DNA from: Elusimicrobiota bacterium
GTDB lineage: Bacteria > Elusimicrobiota > Elusimicrobia > UBA1565 > UBA9628
Direction of reading: 5' to 3'
Length of the DNA stretch: 6,020 nt
NCBI GenBank assembly: GCA_028717865.1
Contig: JAQUMZ010000178.1
Span: 1-6,020, forward strand
The notes under the pieces were generated by a model that saw only the letters and a program-made list of their open reading frames with translations, was not told where the DNA came from and did not search any database. The translations under genes and the position numbers were made by a program. Positions 5,693-6,020 of the stretch are shown here, piece by piece; position 1 is the stretch's first letter; each line of letters opens with the position of its first letter.

Positions 5693-5698
5693 ATTATA
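5693..5698 (-). promoter_or_regulatory. -10 box (TATAAT) of the zinc-ribbon gene, and probably of rnpB
   Basis: The minus strand reads TGTATAATTGCTTCTAATG: a perfect TATAAT, 8 nt, then ATG 5684. It sits in the only AT-rich patch of the 57-nt gap after the upstream gene. No clear -35 box is found. Initiation here would give a leaderless mRNA. As no other promoter precedes rnpB outside coding sequence, this may also drive that RNA. Confidence 0.6.
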
Positions 5699-5741
5699 CA
5701 TTAATCGCAAGCCGCGGAGGCCTTGACGGCGCAAGTGCGGC

Positions 5742-6020
5742 TCAGGGCGCGGCGCCCGCCGGGGGCTCGGCCTGGGCGGGTTCGGTCTTGGCCGGCTCGG
5801 CCTTGTCGGACCGGGAGGCTTCCGGGGGCTTCAACTCCGCGAGGGCCTCGCGCAGCTTGGCGGCGGCCCGGGCGTAGCCAGCCCGGCAATCCTTGATCGA
5901 CCGCTCCAGCCGCTCGTTGTCGGCGCGCAGCAGCTCGCCGATTTTCTTGAGGTCCTTCTGCTCCTTTTGCAGGGCCAGGACGCTGCCCTCGGCCGCCCGA
6001 GAGCCTTCCTCCGCGGCTTT
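5742..6020 (-). CDS. C-terminal part of a coiled-coil protein with Ala/Glu/Pro-rich tail (5' end outside window)
   Basis: From the window edge the minus strand is open for 92 codons to a TGA at 5744-5742. It has no internal start and enters already in coding sequence, so it is a truncated gene, not a complete small one. Residues about 1-64 show heptad-like hydrophobic spacing with many charged residues (LQKEQKDLKKIGELLRADNE and AAAKLREALAELK), a probable coiled coil. Residues 65-92 are low complexity with repeated AEP/TEP units, likely a disordered tail. A single Cys is present. No family can be named. Codon use, with G or C mostly in third positions, matches its neighbours and supports this frame over the overlapping alternatives. 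It points the same way as the zinc-ribbon gene, 57 nt upstream of it, but that gene has its own TATAAT. Confidence 0.7.
   Translation of the reverse strand, partial: KAAEEGSRAAEGSVLALQKEQKDLKKIGELLRADNERLERSIKDCRAGYARAAAKLREALAELKPPEASRSDKAEPAKTEPAQAEPPAGAAP

Noticed and set aside
5133..5877. Two plus-strand open frames of 184 and 226 residues, rich in Leu/Gly and Ser/Ala
   Set aside because: They are complements of the coiled-coil zinc-ribbon gene; the Leu and Phe runs are the antisense of Lys/Glu codons. They are not membrane proteins.
5701..5889. Minus-strand open frame of 62 residues starting MPGWLRPG
   Set aside because: It overlaps the end of the partial coiled-coil gene in another frame and is Arg/Gly/Pro-rich; the frame running from the window edge to 5742 has the coherent coiled-coil pattern.

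Overview
This is a GC-rich (roughly 65-70% by eye), densely packed bacterial chromosomal window. It holds seven protein genes, two of them cut by the window edges, and one RNA gene. Most of the content is conserved or housekeeping. I see no insertion sequence, CRISPR array, tRNA, phage gene or defence system. The phylum cannot be fixed from this stretch. Haem synthesis by the C5 route, an A-type-looking RNase P RNA and a zinc-ribbon gene next to rnpB fit a free-living GC-rich bacterium. An Elusimicrobiota or deltaproteobacterial-type lineage is a guess only.

Layout: (1) 1-573 (+) is the C-terminal part of a metallo-beta-lactamase-fold protein whose usual metal ligands appear to be replaced. 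(2) 671-1252 (+) is an unrecognised single-pass membrane protein with an Ala/Pro/Glu-rich tail. It is preceded by a TATAAT box and a clear ribosome binding site, and it ends 9 nt from the convergent hemL. (3) 3516-1262 (-) is a hemB-hemL pair for two steps of tetrapyrrole synthesis. hemL has no ATG, GTG or TTG where it should start; a CTG behind a GGAGG is the best candidate. (4) 3628-4545 (+) is an HD-superfamily phosphohydrolase, divergent from hemB. (5) 4549-4574 is a strong hairpin shared by the convergent HD gene and rnpB. (6) 4946-4579 (-) is the RNase P RNA gene rnpB. (7) 5684-4953 (-) is a coiled-coil plus C4 zinc-ribbon protein that ends 6 nt before rnpB, so the two are probably co-transcribed. 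(8) 6020-5742 (-) is the end of a coiled-coil protein with an Ala/Glu/Pro-rich tail.

Four observations stand out. hemB, the HD gene and the zinc-ribbon gene each carry a -10-like hexamer 7-8 nt before the preferred ATG and have no well-placed Shine-Dalgarno sequence, which suggests leaderless mRNAs. The P4 helix of the RNase P RNA, normally near-invariant, carries three changed base pairs that still pair and keep the bulged U. hemL appears to start at CTG. The first gene looks like a metallo-beta-lactamase pseudoenzyme.
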